Source of the DNA: Limimaricola sp.
GTDB taxonomy: Bacteria > Pseudomonadota > Alphaproteobacteria > Rhodobacterales > Rhodobacteraceae
Reading direction: 5' to 3'
Length of the DNA stretch: 64,000 bases
NCBI RefSeq assembly: GCF_016125575.1
Contig: NZ_WGLM01000002.1
Span: forward strand, 310,001 to 374,000
Shown here: positions 9,357 through 19,742 of the stretch, piece after piece
How the letters are laid out: each line of letters begins with the position of its first letter
Numbering within the stretch: the stretch's first letter is position 1
Position numbers and translations under genes: made by a program
The notes under the pieces: model-generated
The model's input: the letters and a program-made list of their open reading frames with translations, nothing else
Told to the model about the DNA's origin: nothing
Database searches by the model: none

Positions 9357-11924
9357 GTGCAGAAACACACGACCTTTTCACCGGTCACGCTTATCACGCC
9401 GACCGCTTCGATGTCGGCCGCCGTTCATGGCGGGCGGGCGAAGTGCCTGCAGCGGCTGGTCCGGCTGGACCTGCCGGTGCCCACCACGGTGGCGCTGTCC
9501 TTTGCCGCCGTGGCCGAGATCGCCCGTGGCGGCCTGTCTGATGTCACTGAAATCCTTGCGCCTTTCGGGGATGCGCCGCTGTTGTCGGTGCGTCCCTCCA
9601 GTCAAGACCCGGACTGGGGCGGGCCGGGCGCGATCCTGAATATCGGCATGAACGATGCCCGCCACGCGGCCCTGAGCCAGACATTGGGCGAGGCGACAGC
9701 GACGGCCCTTTACCTGCGTTTCGTGCAGGCCTTTGCGCTGCATGTCGCGCGGCTTGATCCCGAGGCCTTCGACCTGCCGGGCGAACCGACGGCGGTGGCG
9801 CTGTCGCGGATGCTGCAGGCCTATGAAGACGAAACGGATGAGCCCTTTCCGCAGGATGTGGACGAGCAGCTGGCCGAAGTGCTGCGGTCGATGGCGCGGG
9901 CTTGGGACGGAACCACGGCGCGGCTTTTGCGGCAGGCCAAGGGTGCGCCCGAAGATGCGGGTCTGGGCCTTGTGGTGCAGGAAATGGCGCTGGGCGTGGG
10001 GCAGGGCCTGTGCGGGTCCGGCGTGATCCAGTTTGTCGATGCCGCGACCGGCGCGCCGCAGATCACTGGCCGCTACCTGAGCCAAAGCCAGGGCCGCGAG
10101 GCGCTAAGCGCACCCTCTGGCGCGATCTATCTGACCCGTGATCCGCGCGGACCCTCGCTGGAAGACGACGCGCCGGAGGTGTTCGAGGCGCTTTGCACCT
10201 ATGGCGCACTGGTCCGCAGCCGTCTGCGCGAAGAAATGCAGATCGAATTTACCATCGAGAACGGGCATTTGCGGATCATCGACGCGGTGCGCGTGCATCG
10301 GGCCAACCGGGCCGCGGTGCGCATCGCGGTGGCACTGGCCGAGGACGGCATCATCCCGCGTGACGAGGCGGTGATGCGCGTGGACCCCGGCGCGCTGTCG
10401 GAAATGCTGCACCGACAGGTCGACCCGGACGCCGCGCGCGACCGCATCGTCAGTGGCATCGCGGCCAGCCCCGGTGCGGCCACCGGCCGGATCGTGCTGA
10501 CCGCGGACGAGGCGCAGGCGAGTGCCGCGCGGGGCGAGCCCTGCGTGCTGGTCCGGCGCGAGACGACACCCGAGGACATCCGCGGCATGCATGCGGCCAA
10601 GGCGGTGCTGACAGTGCGCGGCGGCATCACCAGCCATGCCGCGGTGATCGGGCGCGGCCTTGGCCTGCCTTGCGTGGTCGGCGCCTCGGACCTTGAGATC
10701 GACCGCAAGCACGGCCTGATCATCACCCCCGGGGGCCGCAAGCTGCGTGCCGGCGACATCATCACCGTGGACGGCACCAGCGGCGAGGTGCTGGCCGGTG
10801 AACCGGCAATGCGCGAGGCGGCGCTGGACGGCGCGTTCCAGACCTTGCTGGCATGGGCCGACACCTTCCGCGACATCGGTATTCGCGCCAATGCCGACAC
10901 GCCCAAGGACGCGCAAACCGCGCGCAACTTCGCCGCGCAAGGCATCGGCCTCTGCCGGACCGAACACATGTTCTTCGAGGGCGACCGCCTTGGCGTGATG
11001 CGCGAGATGATCTTTGCCAATTCGCCCGAGGACAGGCGCGCTGTCCTGACACGTCTGTTGCCAATGCAGCGGGCCGATTTCGCTGCGCTTTTCGAGATCA
11101 TGGAAGGGCAGCCTGTCTGCATCCGCCTGTTCGATCCGCCGCTGCACGAATTCCTGCCATCCGACCGCGCGGGCCTGCGCGACCTTGCCGCGCAGCTGGC
11201 CCTGCCGCTGGCTGAGGTGACGGCGCGGGTCGAGGCGCTGAGCGAGTACAACCCCATGCTGGGTCTGCGTGGCGTGCGACTGGGCATCACCGTGCCGGAA
11301 ATCTACGACATGCAGGCGCGCGCCATCTTCGAGGCGACCGTGGCCGCGCATGGGCGCAACCGGATGGTTGTGCCCGAGGTGATGATCCCGCTGGTCAGTG
11401 CCAAGCGCGAGGTGGAACTGGTCAAGGGCCGGATCGACGCGGTGGCGGCTGCGGTGCAGTCGGAATCGGGCGTGGCCTTCACCTATCGTCTTGGCGTGAT
11501 GGTCGAGACGCCGCGCGCGGCGCTGCGTGCGGCCGAGATCGCCCAGCACGCGGCGTTCCTGTCGTTCGGCACCAATGACCTCACGCAGATGACCTATGGC
11601 CTGTCGCGCGACGATGCCGGCCGGTTCATGTCGACCTACGTCAAGCAGGGTGTCTTTCCCGAAGACCCGTTCCACAGCCTCGACATCGAGGGGGTGGGAG
11701 AGCTTCTTTCGATCGGAGCAGCGCGGGGCCGGGCCGGCCGTCCGAAGGTTGTCCTGTCGATCTGCGGCGAACATGGCGGCAGCCGATCGGCCATCGCGTT
11801 TTGCCGTGAACACGGCTTTGACTACGTCTCGTGCTCGCCCTTCAGGGTGCCCGCCGCACGACTGACTGCCGCGCAACTGGCGCTGCTGGATCGGGAAGAA
11901 CTTCAAGTGGAATCTGAGGTATAG
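9357..11924 (+). CDS. PEP-utilizing enzyme, divergent pyruvate phosphate dikinase
   Basis: 855 residues from the GTG at 9357, which sits 9 bases after AAGGA. The central phosphohistidine domain has the swivelling histidine in VRGGITSHAAVIGRGLGLPCVVG. The C-terminal PEP/pyruvate barrel has GIGLCRTEHMFFEGDR, SFGTNDLTQMTYGLSRDD and the catalytic cysteine in SICGEHGG. The N-terminal ATP-binding part is divergent: where pyruvate phosphate dikinase has a met-rich MPGMMDTVLNLG stretch, this protein has DWGGPGAILNIGMND. It may be a true dikinase interconverting pyruvate and PEP or a paralogue with altered nucleotide use. It is monocistronic, flanked by the glyS terminator and a gap. Confidence 0.85.
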   Translation: MQKHTTFSPVTLITPTASMSAAVHGGRAKCLQRLVRLDLPVPTTVALSFAAVAEIARGGLSDVTEILAPFGDAPLLSVRPSSQDPDWGGPGAILNIGMNDARHAALSQTLGEATATALYLRFVQAFALHVARLDPEAFDLPGEPTAVALSRMLQAYEDETDEPFPQDVDEQLAEVLRSMARAWDGTTARLLRQAKGAPEDAGLGLVVQEMALGVGQGLCGSGVIQFVDAATGAPQITGRYLSQSQGREALSAPSGAIYLTRDPRGPSLEDDAPEVFEALCTYGALVRSRLREEMQIEFTIENGHLRIIDAVRVHRANRAAVRIAVALAEDGIIPRDEAVMRVDPGALSEMLHRQVDPDAARDRIVSGIAASPGAATGRIVLTADEAQASAARGEPCVLVRRETTPEDIRGMHAAKAVLTVRGGITSHAAVIGRGLGLPCVVGASDLEIDRKHGLIITPGGRKLRAGDIITVDGTSGEVLAGEPAMREAALDGAFQTLLAWADTFRDIGIRANADTPKDAQTARNFAAQGIGLCRTEHMFFEGDRLGVMREMIFANSPEDRRAVLTRLLPMQRADFAALFEIMEGQPVCIRLFDPPLHEFLPSDRAGLRDLAAQLALPLAEVTARVEALSEYNPMLGLRGVRLGITVPEIYDMQARAIFEATVAAHGRNRMVVPEVMIPLVSAKREVELVKGRIDAVAAAVQSESGVAFTYRLGVMVETPRAALRAAEIAQHAAFLSFGTNDLTQMTYGLSRDDAGRFMSTYVKQGVFPEDPFHSLDIEGVGELLSIGAARGRAGRPKVVLSICGEHGGSRSAIAFCREHGFDYVSCSPFRVPAARLTAAQLALLDREELQVESEV

Positions 11925-12058
11925 CCCGTAAATACCTGTAAAAGCGAAATAACCCACGTCGGCGAAAAATGGCCTTCTTGGCATGGAAAGGGCGTGGATG
12001 GGTGGACGTTGCACGTGGATTGGCCTAAGAGCGCCCCGCCTGCGCGGGGTCAATCCGC
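11925..12058 (+). other. intergenic gap with a GC hairpin before the cell-wall hydrolase
   Basis: A 134-base gap. It holds a weak 6-bp stem (AGGTAT with ATACCT) around the preceding stop codon, and a perfect hairpin CCCCGC (12034-12039) / GCGGGG (12044-12049) with a CTGC loop. The second hairpin could cover the ribosome-binding region of a GTG start at 12059. No convincing promoter or small gene was seen. Confidence 0.4.
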
Positions 12059-12079
12059 GTGAAACGAAGAGTTGGAGAC

Positions 12080-12742
12080 ATGACGGTCTCATTCCGACAA
12101 CGGGTGGCGCGGTACCTGGCCCTGGCGGCCGTGGCGCTTGCATCGCTTGCCGGCGTCGCCCATGCCGATGATCTTCTCGCGTCCCGACTTGGCGCGCTTC
12201 TGGGCGAAGAACGTCAGGCGCTGGCCGTCGTTCCAACTGCGCGCCTCGTGGCGCTGACCGCACCGCCCCCCTCCGCCGCACGCAGCGCCCCCGATCAGGT
12301 TCATTACGACACCGCGTGGCTTGACAGCCTGCCCAAGGCGACGGGCGACGCGCAGTGGCAGTGCCTGTCGCAGGCGCTGTATTTCGAGGCCCGCGGGGAA
12401 AGCGTGCGCGGCATGTTCGCGGTGGGCGAGGTCATTCTCAACCGCGTCGACAGCGGTCTTTTCCCGTCAAGCGTCTGCGGTGTGGTCCATCAGGGCTGCC
12501 AGTTCAGCTATCTTTGTGACGGCCGGTCGGACGCGATCCATGAACAGGCGGCCTGGGACGAGGTTGGCAAGGTGGCGCGGGTTCTGCTTGACGGTGCGCA
12601 GCGCAACCTGACCCACGGCGCGACCTATTATCATACCGTCAGCGTCACCCCGTCATGGGCGCGCCACTTTGACCAGACTGCCGCGATCGGGGCGCATCTG
12701 TTCTACCGAAACGACGCCGATATCGTGACCGCGGCGAACTGA
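12080..12742 (+). CDS. secreted cell-wall hydrolase, SleB family
   Basis: 220 residues with a signal peptide ending at GVAHA. The catalytic domain begins near residue 90 with QWQCLSQALYFEARGESVRG (the ARGE glutamate is the expected acid of SleB-type lytic enzymes) and continues GEVILNRVDSGLFPSSVCGV and CQFSYLCDGRSD. It probably cleaves peptidoglycan in the periplasm during growth or division. The ATG at 12080 has GGAG only 2 bases away, so a GTG at 12059, giving MKRRVGD in front of the same signal peptide, is a real alternative start. Confidence 0.85.
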   Translation: MTVSFRQRVARYLALAAVALASLAGVAHADDLLASRLGALLGEERQALAVVPTARLVALTAPPPSAARSAPDQVHYDTAWLDSLPKATGDAQWQCLSQALYFEARGESVRGMFAVGEVILNRVDSGLFPSSVCGVVHQGCQFSYLCDGRSDAIHEQAAWDEVGKVARVLLDGAQRNLTHGATYYHTVSVTPSWARHFDQTAAIGAHLFYRNDADIVTAAN

Positions 12743-12836
12743 CGTCGCATCCGGGCCCGGGGCAGGCGCGGATGGGCGCTTGCCGTGGGCCGAGGGGGCT
12801 AGTATCGCGCGGTCTGCATCGCCCCGGGGGACCGCC

Positions 12837-13757
12837 ATGACCGATGACATCCGCCTTGCCTTCGCCCATCCCGCCGAGCGGGCCGAGGCCAGCTCCACCA
12901 CGCCCTGCGACCGCATTTCGTTGCGCGATTACGTGGTCGAGGTCGAGATCGGTGCCTTTCAGCAGGAGCGTGGTCATCGCCAGCGGGTGCGCTTCAACGT
13001 GGTGGTCGAGGTGGCCCCGCAGCGGGGCGAGATCGACGACGATGTCGATCGCATCCTGTCTTATGACCGGGTGACCGAGGCGATCGGCGCGGAACTGGGT
13101 GCCGAACGGATCAACCTGTTGGAGACGCTCGCCGCCCGCGTGGCCGAGCGCATTCTGCGCGAGCCGCAGGCGCAGCGCGTCTTTGTCCGGATCGAAAAGC
13201 TGGATCGCGGCCCGTTCGCGCTGGGCGTCGAGATCGTGCGCGGTCGAGGTGAGGTGGCGCGCGCCGGTCAGGACCATGTTGCGGTGCCTCACCCGCAGGT
13301 CGTTTTCCTGTCGAACGCCGCCATCGCATCGCCGCACCTTCCGGCGTGGATTGACCAGCTTGTCGCGGCTGGTCTGCCGCTGATCCTCACGGTTGGCGCG
13401 GCCGACCTGCCCGCGCCGCAGACGCCTGTAGCGATGGCACAACGGCGAATCGACCTGCTGGCGATCGAGCAGAATGCATGGGTTCTGGCCGGGCGTGACC
13501 GGCGCTGCATGGTGGTGGGGACGCGGACCGAACTCGACTGGGCGATGAAGAACGGACAGACCTGTGTCTGGGCGCCGTCCAAGATCGTGCTGGACGCGGT
13601 CGACGGCCCCTCGGCCAGCCCGCGCGACGCGGCCGCGCTGGCGGCATGGTTCGCAGGGCAGATGCAGGCGGCCGATCTGCTGGTCATCGGGGCCGAGGCT
13701 CCGGCGGCTGACGTACCCGTGCGCAGCCTGCCCGCCGATGTGGCCCGGCTGGCATGA
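12837..13757 (+). CDS. folB: dihydroneopterin aldolase with C-terminal extension
   Basis: 306 residues. The first about 125 form a FolB domain (RISLRDYVVEVEIGAFQQER, DDDVDRILSYDRVTEAI, LETLAARVAERIL, and RIEKLDRGPFALGVEI with the probable catalytic lysine). It cleaves dihydroneopterin to 6-hydroxymethyl-dihydropterin and glycolaldehyde. Standard FolB is only about 120 residues; residues about 140-300 form an extra Rossmann-like stretch of unknown role (PHPQVVFLSNAAIASPHLP, LPLILTVGAADLP, ADLLVIGAEAP). The ATG at 12837 follows GGGGGACCGCC. The stop overlaps folP by ATGA. Confidence 0.85.
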   Translation: MTDDIRLAFAHPAERAEASSTTPCDRISLRDYVVEVEIGAFQQERGHRQRVRFNVVVEVAPQRGEIDDDVDRILSYDRVTEAIGAELGAERINLLETLAARVAERILREPQAQRVFVRIEKLDRGPFALGVEIVRGRGEVARAGQDHVAVPHPQVVFLSNAAIASPHLPAWIDQLVAAGLPLILTVGAADLPAPQTPVAMAQRRIDLLAIEQNAWVLAGRDRRCMVVGTRTELDWAMKNGQTCVWAPSKIVLDAVDGPSASPRDAAALAAWFAGQMQAADLLVIGAEAPAADVPVRSLPADVARLA

Positions 13758-14779
13758 CGGCACGCTACCGGCCGATTCCCTTCGCCGATCCCGGCCTTTC
13801 GGGGCGTGGCCTGCCGCTGGGGGGCGGCTGGATGCGCTTTGCCGAGGCCGAGAAGCTGTCGCGCGGTGCGCCGCCCCAGATCGTGCCGCTTTCGGCCATT
13901 CCCGACGATGTGCTGGAGCGGCTCAGCGCACCGCGCGCGCCCTTGGCCGGGCTGACGATGGACCGGCCGCGGCTGATGGGCATTCTCAATGTCACGCCCG
14001 ACAGCTTTTCCGATGGCGGCCATTTCGATGCGCCCGAGGCGGCGCAGGCGAGGGCCAAGGCGCTGGTGGCCGCCGGGGCTGACATTGTCGATATCGGCGG
14101 CGAAAGCACGCGGCCCGGTGCCGCGCCCGTGCCCGCGGAGGCCGAGATTGCCCGCACCGCGCCTGTGATCGCGGCGATCCGGGCCGATAGCGCCGTGCCG
14201 ATCTCGATCGACACGCGCAAGGCCGCCGTCGCCACCGCCGCCATCGCCGCCGGGGCCAGCATGGTCAATGATGTCGCGGCCTTCACCTATGACCCGGAAT
14301 TGCGGCGGATCACCGCCGAGGCTGGTCTGCCCTGTTGCCTGATGCATGCGCAGGGCGACCCGCAGACGATGCAGGACAATCCGCGCTACGACGATGTTGT
14401 CCTTGATATTTATGACTTTCTTGAGGCCCGGGTGGCCGAGGCAGAGGCCGCGGGCATTCCGCGCGCGCGGATTGCCGTCGATCCCGGCATCGGATTTGGC
14501 AAGACGTTGCAACACAACGTGACGTTACTGCGTGCGCTCAGCGTCTATCATGGCCTGGGATGCGCGATCTTGCTGGGCGCCTCGCGCAAACGCTTCATCG
14601 GCACGCTTTCCGGCGTGCCGCAAGCGGCGGACAGGGGGCCGGGATCGGTCGCCGTGGCGCTGCATGGCGTGGCGCAAGGGGTGCAGATATTGCGGGTCCA
14701 TGACATGATGGAAACGCGGCAGGCCTTGCGCCTGTCGGAGGTCCTGTTGGGCCTGCCGGACGAACGGATGGGGACATGA
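13754..14779 (+). CDS. folP: dihydropteroate synthase
   Basis: 341 residues, about 60-75 longer at the N-terminus than common DHPS. It joins 6-hydroxymethyl-dihydropterin diphosphate with p-aminobenzoate, the sulfonamide target step. Family signatures are [67 protein letters not shown] and [13 protein letters not shown]. The N-terminal extension ([14 protein letters not shown] to about residue 70) has no recognised domain. Overlaps both neighbours by ATGA, so folB, folP and glmM form one coupled operon. No folK is visible nearby. Confidence 0.95.
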   Translation: MTARYRPIPFADPGLSGRGLPLGGGWMRFAEAEKLSRGAPPQIVPLSAIPDDVLERLSAPRAPLAGLTMDRPRLMGILNVTPDSFSDGGHFDAPEAAQARAKALVAAGADIVDIGGESTRPGAAPVPAEAEIARTAPVIAAIRADSAVPISIDTRKAAVATAAIAAGASMVNDVAAFTYDPELRRITAEAGLPCCLMHAQGDPQTMQDNPRYDDVVLDIYDFLEARVAEAEAAGIPRARIAVDPGIGFGKTLQHNVTLLRALSVYHGLGCAILLGASRKRFIGTLSGVPQAADRGPGSVAVALHGVAQGVQILRVHDMMETRQALRLSEVLLGLPDERMGT

Positions 14780-16119
14780 CACGCAATCTTTTCGGGACGG
14801 ACGGGGTGCGCGGCACAGCGAATGTTTACCCGATGACGGCCGAGATGGCCTTGCGGCTGGGTGCGGCCGCTGGGCGCTACTTTCGCAATGACGGGATGAA
14901 CGGGCACCGCGTGGTGATCGGCAAGGACACCCGGCTGTCGGGCTACATGTTCGAGAACGCGCTGACCGCAGGGTTGACCAGCACCGGCATGAACGTGCTG
15001 CTGCTGGGCCCGGTGCCGACGCCGGCGGTGGGGCTGCTGACCACGTCGATGCGCGCGGACCTTGGCATCATGATTTCGGCCAGCCACAACCCCCATGCCG
15101 ACAACGGCATCAAGTTCTTCGGGCCTGACGGCTTCAAGCTGTCGGACGACGCCGAGCGCGAGATCGAGGCGCTGATCGAGGGTGAGATCGAGCCGGCGCA
15201 GGCGGCGAATATCGGCCGGGCCAAACGGATTGACGATGGCCGTTTCCGCTATGTCGAGCGGGTGAAATCGACCTTCCCACACGGAATGCGCCTGAACGGG
15301 CTGAAGGTGGTGATCGATTGCGCCAACGGCGCGGCCTACAAGGTGGCGCCCGAGGTGTTGTGGGAACTGGGTGCCGAGGTGATCCCGGTGGGCGTCAGCC
15401 CCAACGGCACCAACATCAATGCCGGCTGCGGCTCGACCGACACGCGCGCGGCCGCGCAGGCGATCCGTGACCATGGCGCTGACGTGGGCATCTGCCTCGA
15501 CGGCGATGCGGACAGGGTGATGATCCTGGACGAGACCGGGCAGGTGGCCGACGGCGACCAGATCATGGCGCTGATGGCCGCCCGCTGGGCCGAACAGGAT
15601 CGGCTGCGGGGCGGCACGTTGGTGGCGACCGTGATGTCCAACCTCGGGCTGGAGCGGTTTCTGGCTACCCGGGGGCTGCACCTTGAGCGGACGGCGGTCG
15701 GCGACCGCTATGTCGTCGAGGCGATGCGGCGCGGCGGCTGGAACCTGGGCGGCGAGCAGTCGGGCCATATCGTGATGACCGATTTCGCCACGACCGGCGA
15801 CGGGTTGCTGGCGGGGCTGCAGTTTCTTGCCGCGATGATCGAGACGGGGCAGCCCGCCTCGGCGCTGGCGCGCAATTTCGACACGGTGCCACAACTCTTG
15901 CGCAACGTTCGCTACGAACGCGGGCAGGACCCGCTGGCGGCGGGCCCGGTGCAGGCGGCCATTGCCGCGGCCGAAGGCGCGCTGCAGGGCAAGGGGCGGC
16001 TGCTGATCCGCAAGTCGGGGACCGAGCCGCTGGTGCGGGTCATGGCCGAATGCGAGGATGAGGGCCTGCTGGTCCGCTTGGTCGACGAGATTGCAGGGGC
16101 GGTGCAGGCCGCGGTCTGA
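14776..16119 (+). CDS. glmM: phosphoglucosamine mutase
   Basis: 447 residues, standard length. It interconverts glucosamine-6-phosphate and glucosamine-1-phosphate for UDP-GlcNAc, peptidoglycan and LPS synthesis. Start motif [13 protein letters not shown]; active-site phosphoserine in [21 protein letters not shown]; metal-binding DGDADR in [12 protein letters not shown]; sugar-binding GGEQSGH; and phosphate-binding [12 protein letters not shown]. The start lies in an ATGA overlap with folP. The folB-folP-glmM order is widespread in Rhodobacteraceae and parallels the folP-glmM pair of many other bacteria. Confidence 0.97.
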   Translation: MTRNLFGTDGVRGTANVYPMTAEMALRLGAAAGRYFRNDGMNGHRVVIGKDTRLSGYMFENALTAGLTSTGMNVLLLGPVPTPAVGLLTTSMRADLGIMISASHNPHADNGIKFFGPDGFKLSDDAEREIEALIEGEIEPAQAANIGRAKRIDDGRFRYVERVKSTFPHGMRLNGLKVVIDCANGAAYKVAPEVLWELGAEVIPVGVSPNGTNINAGCGSTDTRAAAQAIRDHGADVGICLDGDADRVMILDETGQVADGDQIMALMAARWAEQDRLRGGTLVATVMSNLGLERFLATRGLHLERTAVGDRYVVEAMRRGGWNLGGEQSGHIVMTDFATTGDGLLAGLQFLAAMIETGQPASALARNFDTVPQLLRNVRYERGQDPLAAGPVQAAIAAAEGALQGKGRLLIRKSGTEPLVRVMAECEDEGLLVRLVDEIAGAVQAAV

Positions 16120-16148
16120 CGCGACGCAAGGTCAGTCTTGGCGGGGGC

Positions 16149-17576
16149 ATGGCCGGGATGCATGATCTGGCCATGGAAGACGCAAGCATTACCTCGATCT
16201 TTGCTGTGCAGGCGGCGGGGGCCGCCGCCCGGCGCGTCAGCTTCGACCGGGCCGCGCGGATCGCCGCGCTGGAAACGCTGCGCCAGACCGTGCTGCGCTA
16301 CCGCCCGCAGATCGTGGCCGCGATGGCCGAAGATTTCGGCAAGCCAGCGGCCGAGGTGGAACTGTCCGAGATCCTGCCGGTTGTGCAGGAGATTGCCCAT
16401 GCCAAGCGGCACCTGCGCCGCTGGATGCGCCCGCGCCGGGTGCGCCCGACGCTGGCGATGCTGGGCACCGTGGGCCGCGTCCGGCCCGAGCCGCGGGGCA
16501 CCTGCCTGATCATTGCGCCTTGGAATTACCCCTTCACGCTGGCGCTGGGCCCGCTGGCCTCGGCGCTGGCGGCGGGCAACGCGGTGATCGTGAAGCCCTC
16601 CGAACTGGCGCCGGCCAGCTCGGCGGTGATTGCCGCGATTCTGCGCGAGGCGTTTTCGCCCGACCAGGTCGCGGTGGTCGAGGGCGGGGTCGACGTGGCG
16701 CAGGAGCTGCTGGCGCAGCCCTTCGACCACATCTTTTTCACCGGCAGCCCCGAGGTGGGCAAGATCGTGATGGCCGCCGCGGCCAAGACGCTGGCCTCGG
16801 TCACGCTGGAGCTGGGGGGCAAGTCGCCCACCATCGTCGGGCCGGGGGCGAACATCGCCAAGGCGGCCCGGTCCATCGCCTGGGGCAAGTTCTGCAATAC
16901 CGGGCAGACCTGCATCGCGCCGGATCATGTCTTTGTTCACCGCAGCGTGGCCGACGCCTTTGCCGAGGCGCTGCGCAAGGCCATTAGCAAATATTACGGC
17001 GCCGCGCCCAAGGCGTCGGCCGATTACGGGCGCGTGGTCAACGCGCGCCATTTCGGCCGGCTGAAGGGGCTGCTGGACGAGGCGGTGGCGCGTGGGGCGC
17101 GGGTGCTGCAGGGCGGCGAGGTGGACGAGGCGACGAAATACATTGCGCCAACGATTCTCACCGACACGACCGAAGCGATGGGCGTGTCACAGGAAGAGCT
17201 GTTCGGGCCGATCCTGCCGCTGATCGTCTATGACGAGATCGACGCGGTGATCGCCCGGATCAATGCCGGGCCGAAGCCGCTGACGCTTTATGTCTTCGAG
17301 CGGGACCGCGCCTTTGCCGAGGATGTCATCGCGCGCACCAGCGCGGGCAGCGTGGCGGTGAACCTGACGCTAGTGCAGTTCCTGCACGAGAACCTGCCCT
17401 TCGGCGGCATCGGCAATTCGGGGCTGGGCGCGGCGCATGGGCATGCGGGCTTCTTGGCTTTTTCCCACCTCAAGCCGGTTCTGCGGGACCGTTTCTCGGT
17501 CCTGCCTATCCTTTTTCCGCCCTACACCGGGTTCGTGCGCAGGGTGATCCGGGTGCTGACCAAGGTCGTGGGCTGA
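16149..17576 (+). CDS. aldehyde dehydrogenase, coniferyl-aldehyde-dehydrogenase type
   Basis: 475 residues. NAD(P)-dependent oxidation of an aldehyde to the acid. Cofactor and fold motifs are [29 protein letters not shown] and [20 protein letters not shown]. The general-base glutamate is in [11 protein letters not shown] and the catalytic cysteine in [12 protein letters not shown]. The late [14 protein letters not shown] and [13 protein letters not shown] are typical of the coniferyl/long-chain type with a hydrophobic C-terminus ([15 protein letters not shown]), suggesting membrane association. The true substrate is unknown. The start is uncertain: ATGs at 16149, 16158 and 16173 are all possible and none has a clearly best ribosome site. 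Confidence 0.9.
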   Translation: MAGMHDLAMEDASITSIFAVQAAGAAARRVSFDRAARIAALETLRQTVLRYRPQIVAAMAEDFGKPAAEVELSEILPVVQEIAHAKRHLRRWMRPRRVRPTLAMLGTVGRVRPEPRGTCLIIAPWNYPFTLALGPLASALAAGNAVIVKPSELAPASSAVIAAILREAFSPDQVAVVEGGVDVAQELLAQPFDHIFFTGSPEVGKIVMAAAAKTLASVTLELGGKSPTIVGPGANIAKAARSIAWGKFCNTGQTCIAPDHVFVHRSVADAFAEALRKAISKYYGAAPKASADYGRVVNARHFGRLKGLLDEAVARGARVLQGGEVDEATKYIAPTILTDTTEAMGVSQEELFGPILPLIVYDEIDAVIARINAGPKPLTLYVFERDRAFAEDVIARTSAGSVAVNLTLVQFLHENLPFGGIGNSGLGAAHGHAGFLAFSHLKPVLRDRFSVLPILFPPYTGFVRRVIRVLTKVVG

Positions 17577-17577
17577 C

Positions 17578-18477
17578 TCAGGCGCGCGCCGTGAAGAGGC
17601 GCACCGCCTGTCCCCATTGGCTGATCAGCAGGCCGGTCAAGATCAGGCCGAGCGCGGCGAAGAAGCTGAGCGGTAGCGTCTCGCCCATGATCGCCCAGCC
17701 GAAGATGACCGCCCAGAGCGGCACCTGATAGTTGACCAGTGTCATGAAGACCGACCCGGCGCTGCGGATGACCGTGACGCGCAGCAGGGCCGCCAGCGCG
17801 GTCGGCACGAAGCCCAGAAACAGGATGGCCCAGCCGGTGGTGCCAGACTGCCAGTGCGGTACGCCCTCGGTCAGCAGCATCAGCGGAATCAGCGCCACCG
17901 CGCCCACGACCAGTGTCAGGGCGGCCAATGCGAAGCTGTCCATCGGCGGGCAGCGGCGCGTCAGGACAGAGGCGGTGGCGTAGCTGATCGTCGCGGCAAG
18001 GCAAGCGAGTTGGCCGAGCGGCTCCATCCCGGTGCCGATGCGCAAAACGCCGGGCCCGATCAGCACCAGCGCGCCGACGAAACCCACCACCACGCCGATC
18101 GCGCGGCGGGCCGACAGGGGCTCGTCACTGAAGACATGTGCCATCGGCAGCACGAAAAGCGGCAGCGCCGCCATGCTGATCCCGGCAAAGGCCGAGGGCA
18201 CGTATTGCTGGCCCCAGCTGAGCAGGGTGAAGGGCAGCGCGGTGTTGAGCACGCCGATCAGCGCAAGGTGCGGCCATAGCGCGCGGCCCGGCATCGGGCG
18301 GCGCAGCGCGAGGGTCAACGACATCAGCGCGACCGCGCCCAGCGTCGTGCGCGCGCAGGCGACCGTGACCGGCCCGTAGCCACGCAAGGCCACCGAGACG
18401 ACCATGAAGGTGCCGCCCCAGATCAGGCCGAGCGCGAGGATCGAAAGCCAGTTGGCAGGCGTGGGGTGAGTTGTCAT
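17578..18477 (-). CDS. EamA/DMT-family membrane transporter
   Basis: 299 residues with about ten hydrophobic helices in two repeated EamA halves (LGLIWGGTFMVVSVALRG at the start of the first, LACLAATISYATASVL at the start of the second). Members export metabolites or amino acids, or take up carboxylates or nucleoside derivatives; the substrate cannot be read from sequence. It ends 2 bases from the convergent aldehyde dehydrogenase stop. Located downstream of ilvC in the same direction, but a strong hairpin separates them. Confidence 0.88.
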   Translation of the reverse strand: MTTHPTPANWLSILALGLIWGGTFMVVSVALRGYGPVTVACARTTLGAVALMSLTLALRRPMPGRALWPHLALIGVLNTALPFTLLSWGQQYVPSAFAGISMAALPLFVLPMAHVFSDEPLSARRAIGVVVGFVGALVLIGPGVLRIGTGMEPLGQLACLAATISYATASVLTRRCPPMDSFALAALTLVVGAVALIPLMLLTEGVPHWQSGTTGWAILFLGFVPTALAALLRVTVIRSAGSVFMTLVNYQVPLWAVIFGWAIMGETLPLSFFAALGLILTGLLISQWGQAVRLFTARA

Positions 18478-18508
18478 GACATCGCGGCCCTGCGCGGAAC
18501 GGGCTGGC

Positions 18509-18554
18509 GGCCAGCGCCCCCCGCGCGGGGAATACCTGGGGCAAGATGAAGGGG
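18509..18554. repeat. decayed copy of the REP-like repeat
   Basis: Reads GGCCAGC, a C-rich run, CGGGGAATACC, then GGGCAAGATGAAGGG. In order and spacing it resembles the minus-oriented copy at 34504-34556 (GGCCAGC, C-run, CGGAGTATT, GGCCAGAAGAAGGG) but with several changes. It lies between ilvC and the transporter. Confidence 0.4.
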
Positions 18555-18576
18555 GCGCCGCCCGGGCGCCCCCTTC
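18548..18576 (-). terminator. terminator-like hairpin downstream of ilvC
   Basis: A perfect 12-bp stem, GAAGGGGGCGCC (18548-18559) with GGCGCCCCCTTC (18565-18576), and a 5-base loop. On the minus strand it is followed by ATCTTG rather than a full T tract, so it may attenuate rather than stop transcription into the transporter gene. Confidence 0.55.
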
Positions 18577-18583
18577 GGAACGA

Positions 18584-19645
<1,062 letters not shown>

Positions 19646-19682
19646 TTAGGCGTGGTGCGGGCGGGTTTCGAGGTGGTTGGCG

Positions 19683-19705
19683 CGCAAATCGCGGCCAGAT
19701 TTGCG
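19683..19705. promoter_or_regulatory. inverted repeat between ilvC and the Lrp pair, candidate operator
   Basis: The arms CGCAAATC (19683-19690) and GATTTGCG (19698-19705) are perfectly inverted around a 7-base centre, in a 136-base divergent intergenic region. Lrp-family sites are imperfect A/T-flanked palindromes of this size. A role in controlling ilvC and autoregulating the Lrp genes is inferred from position only. Confidence 0.45.
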
Positions 19706-19742
19706 ATTGTCATGCGCAGATGGCCGTAATACTGGAAAGATC

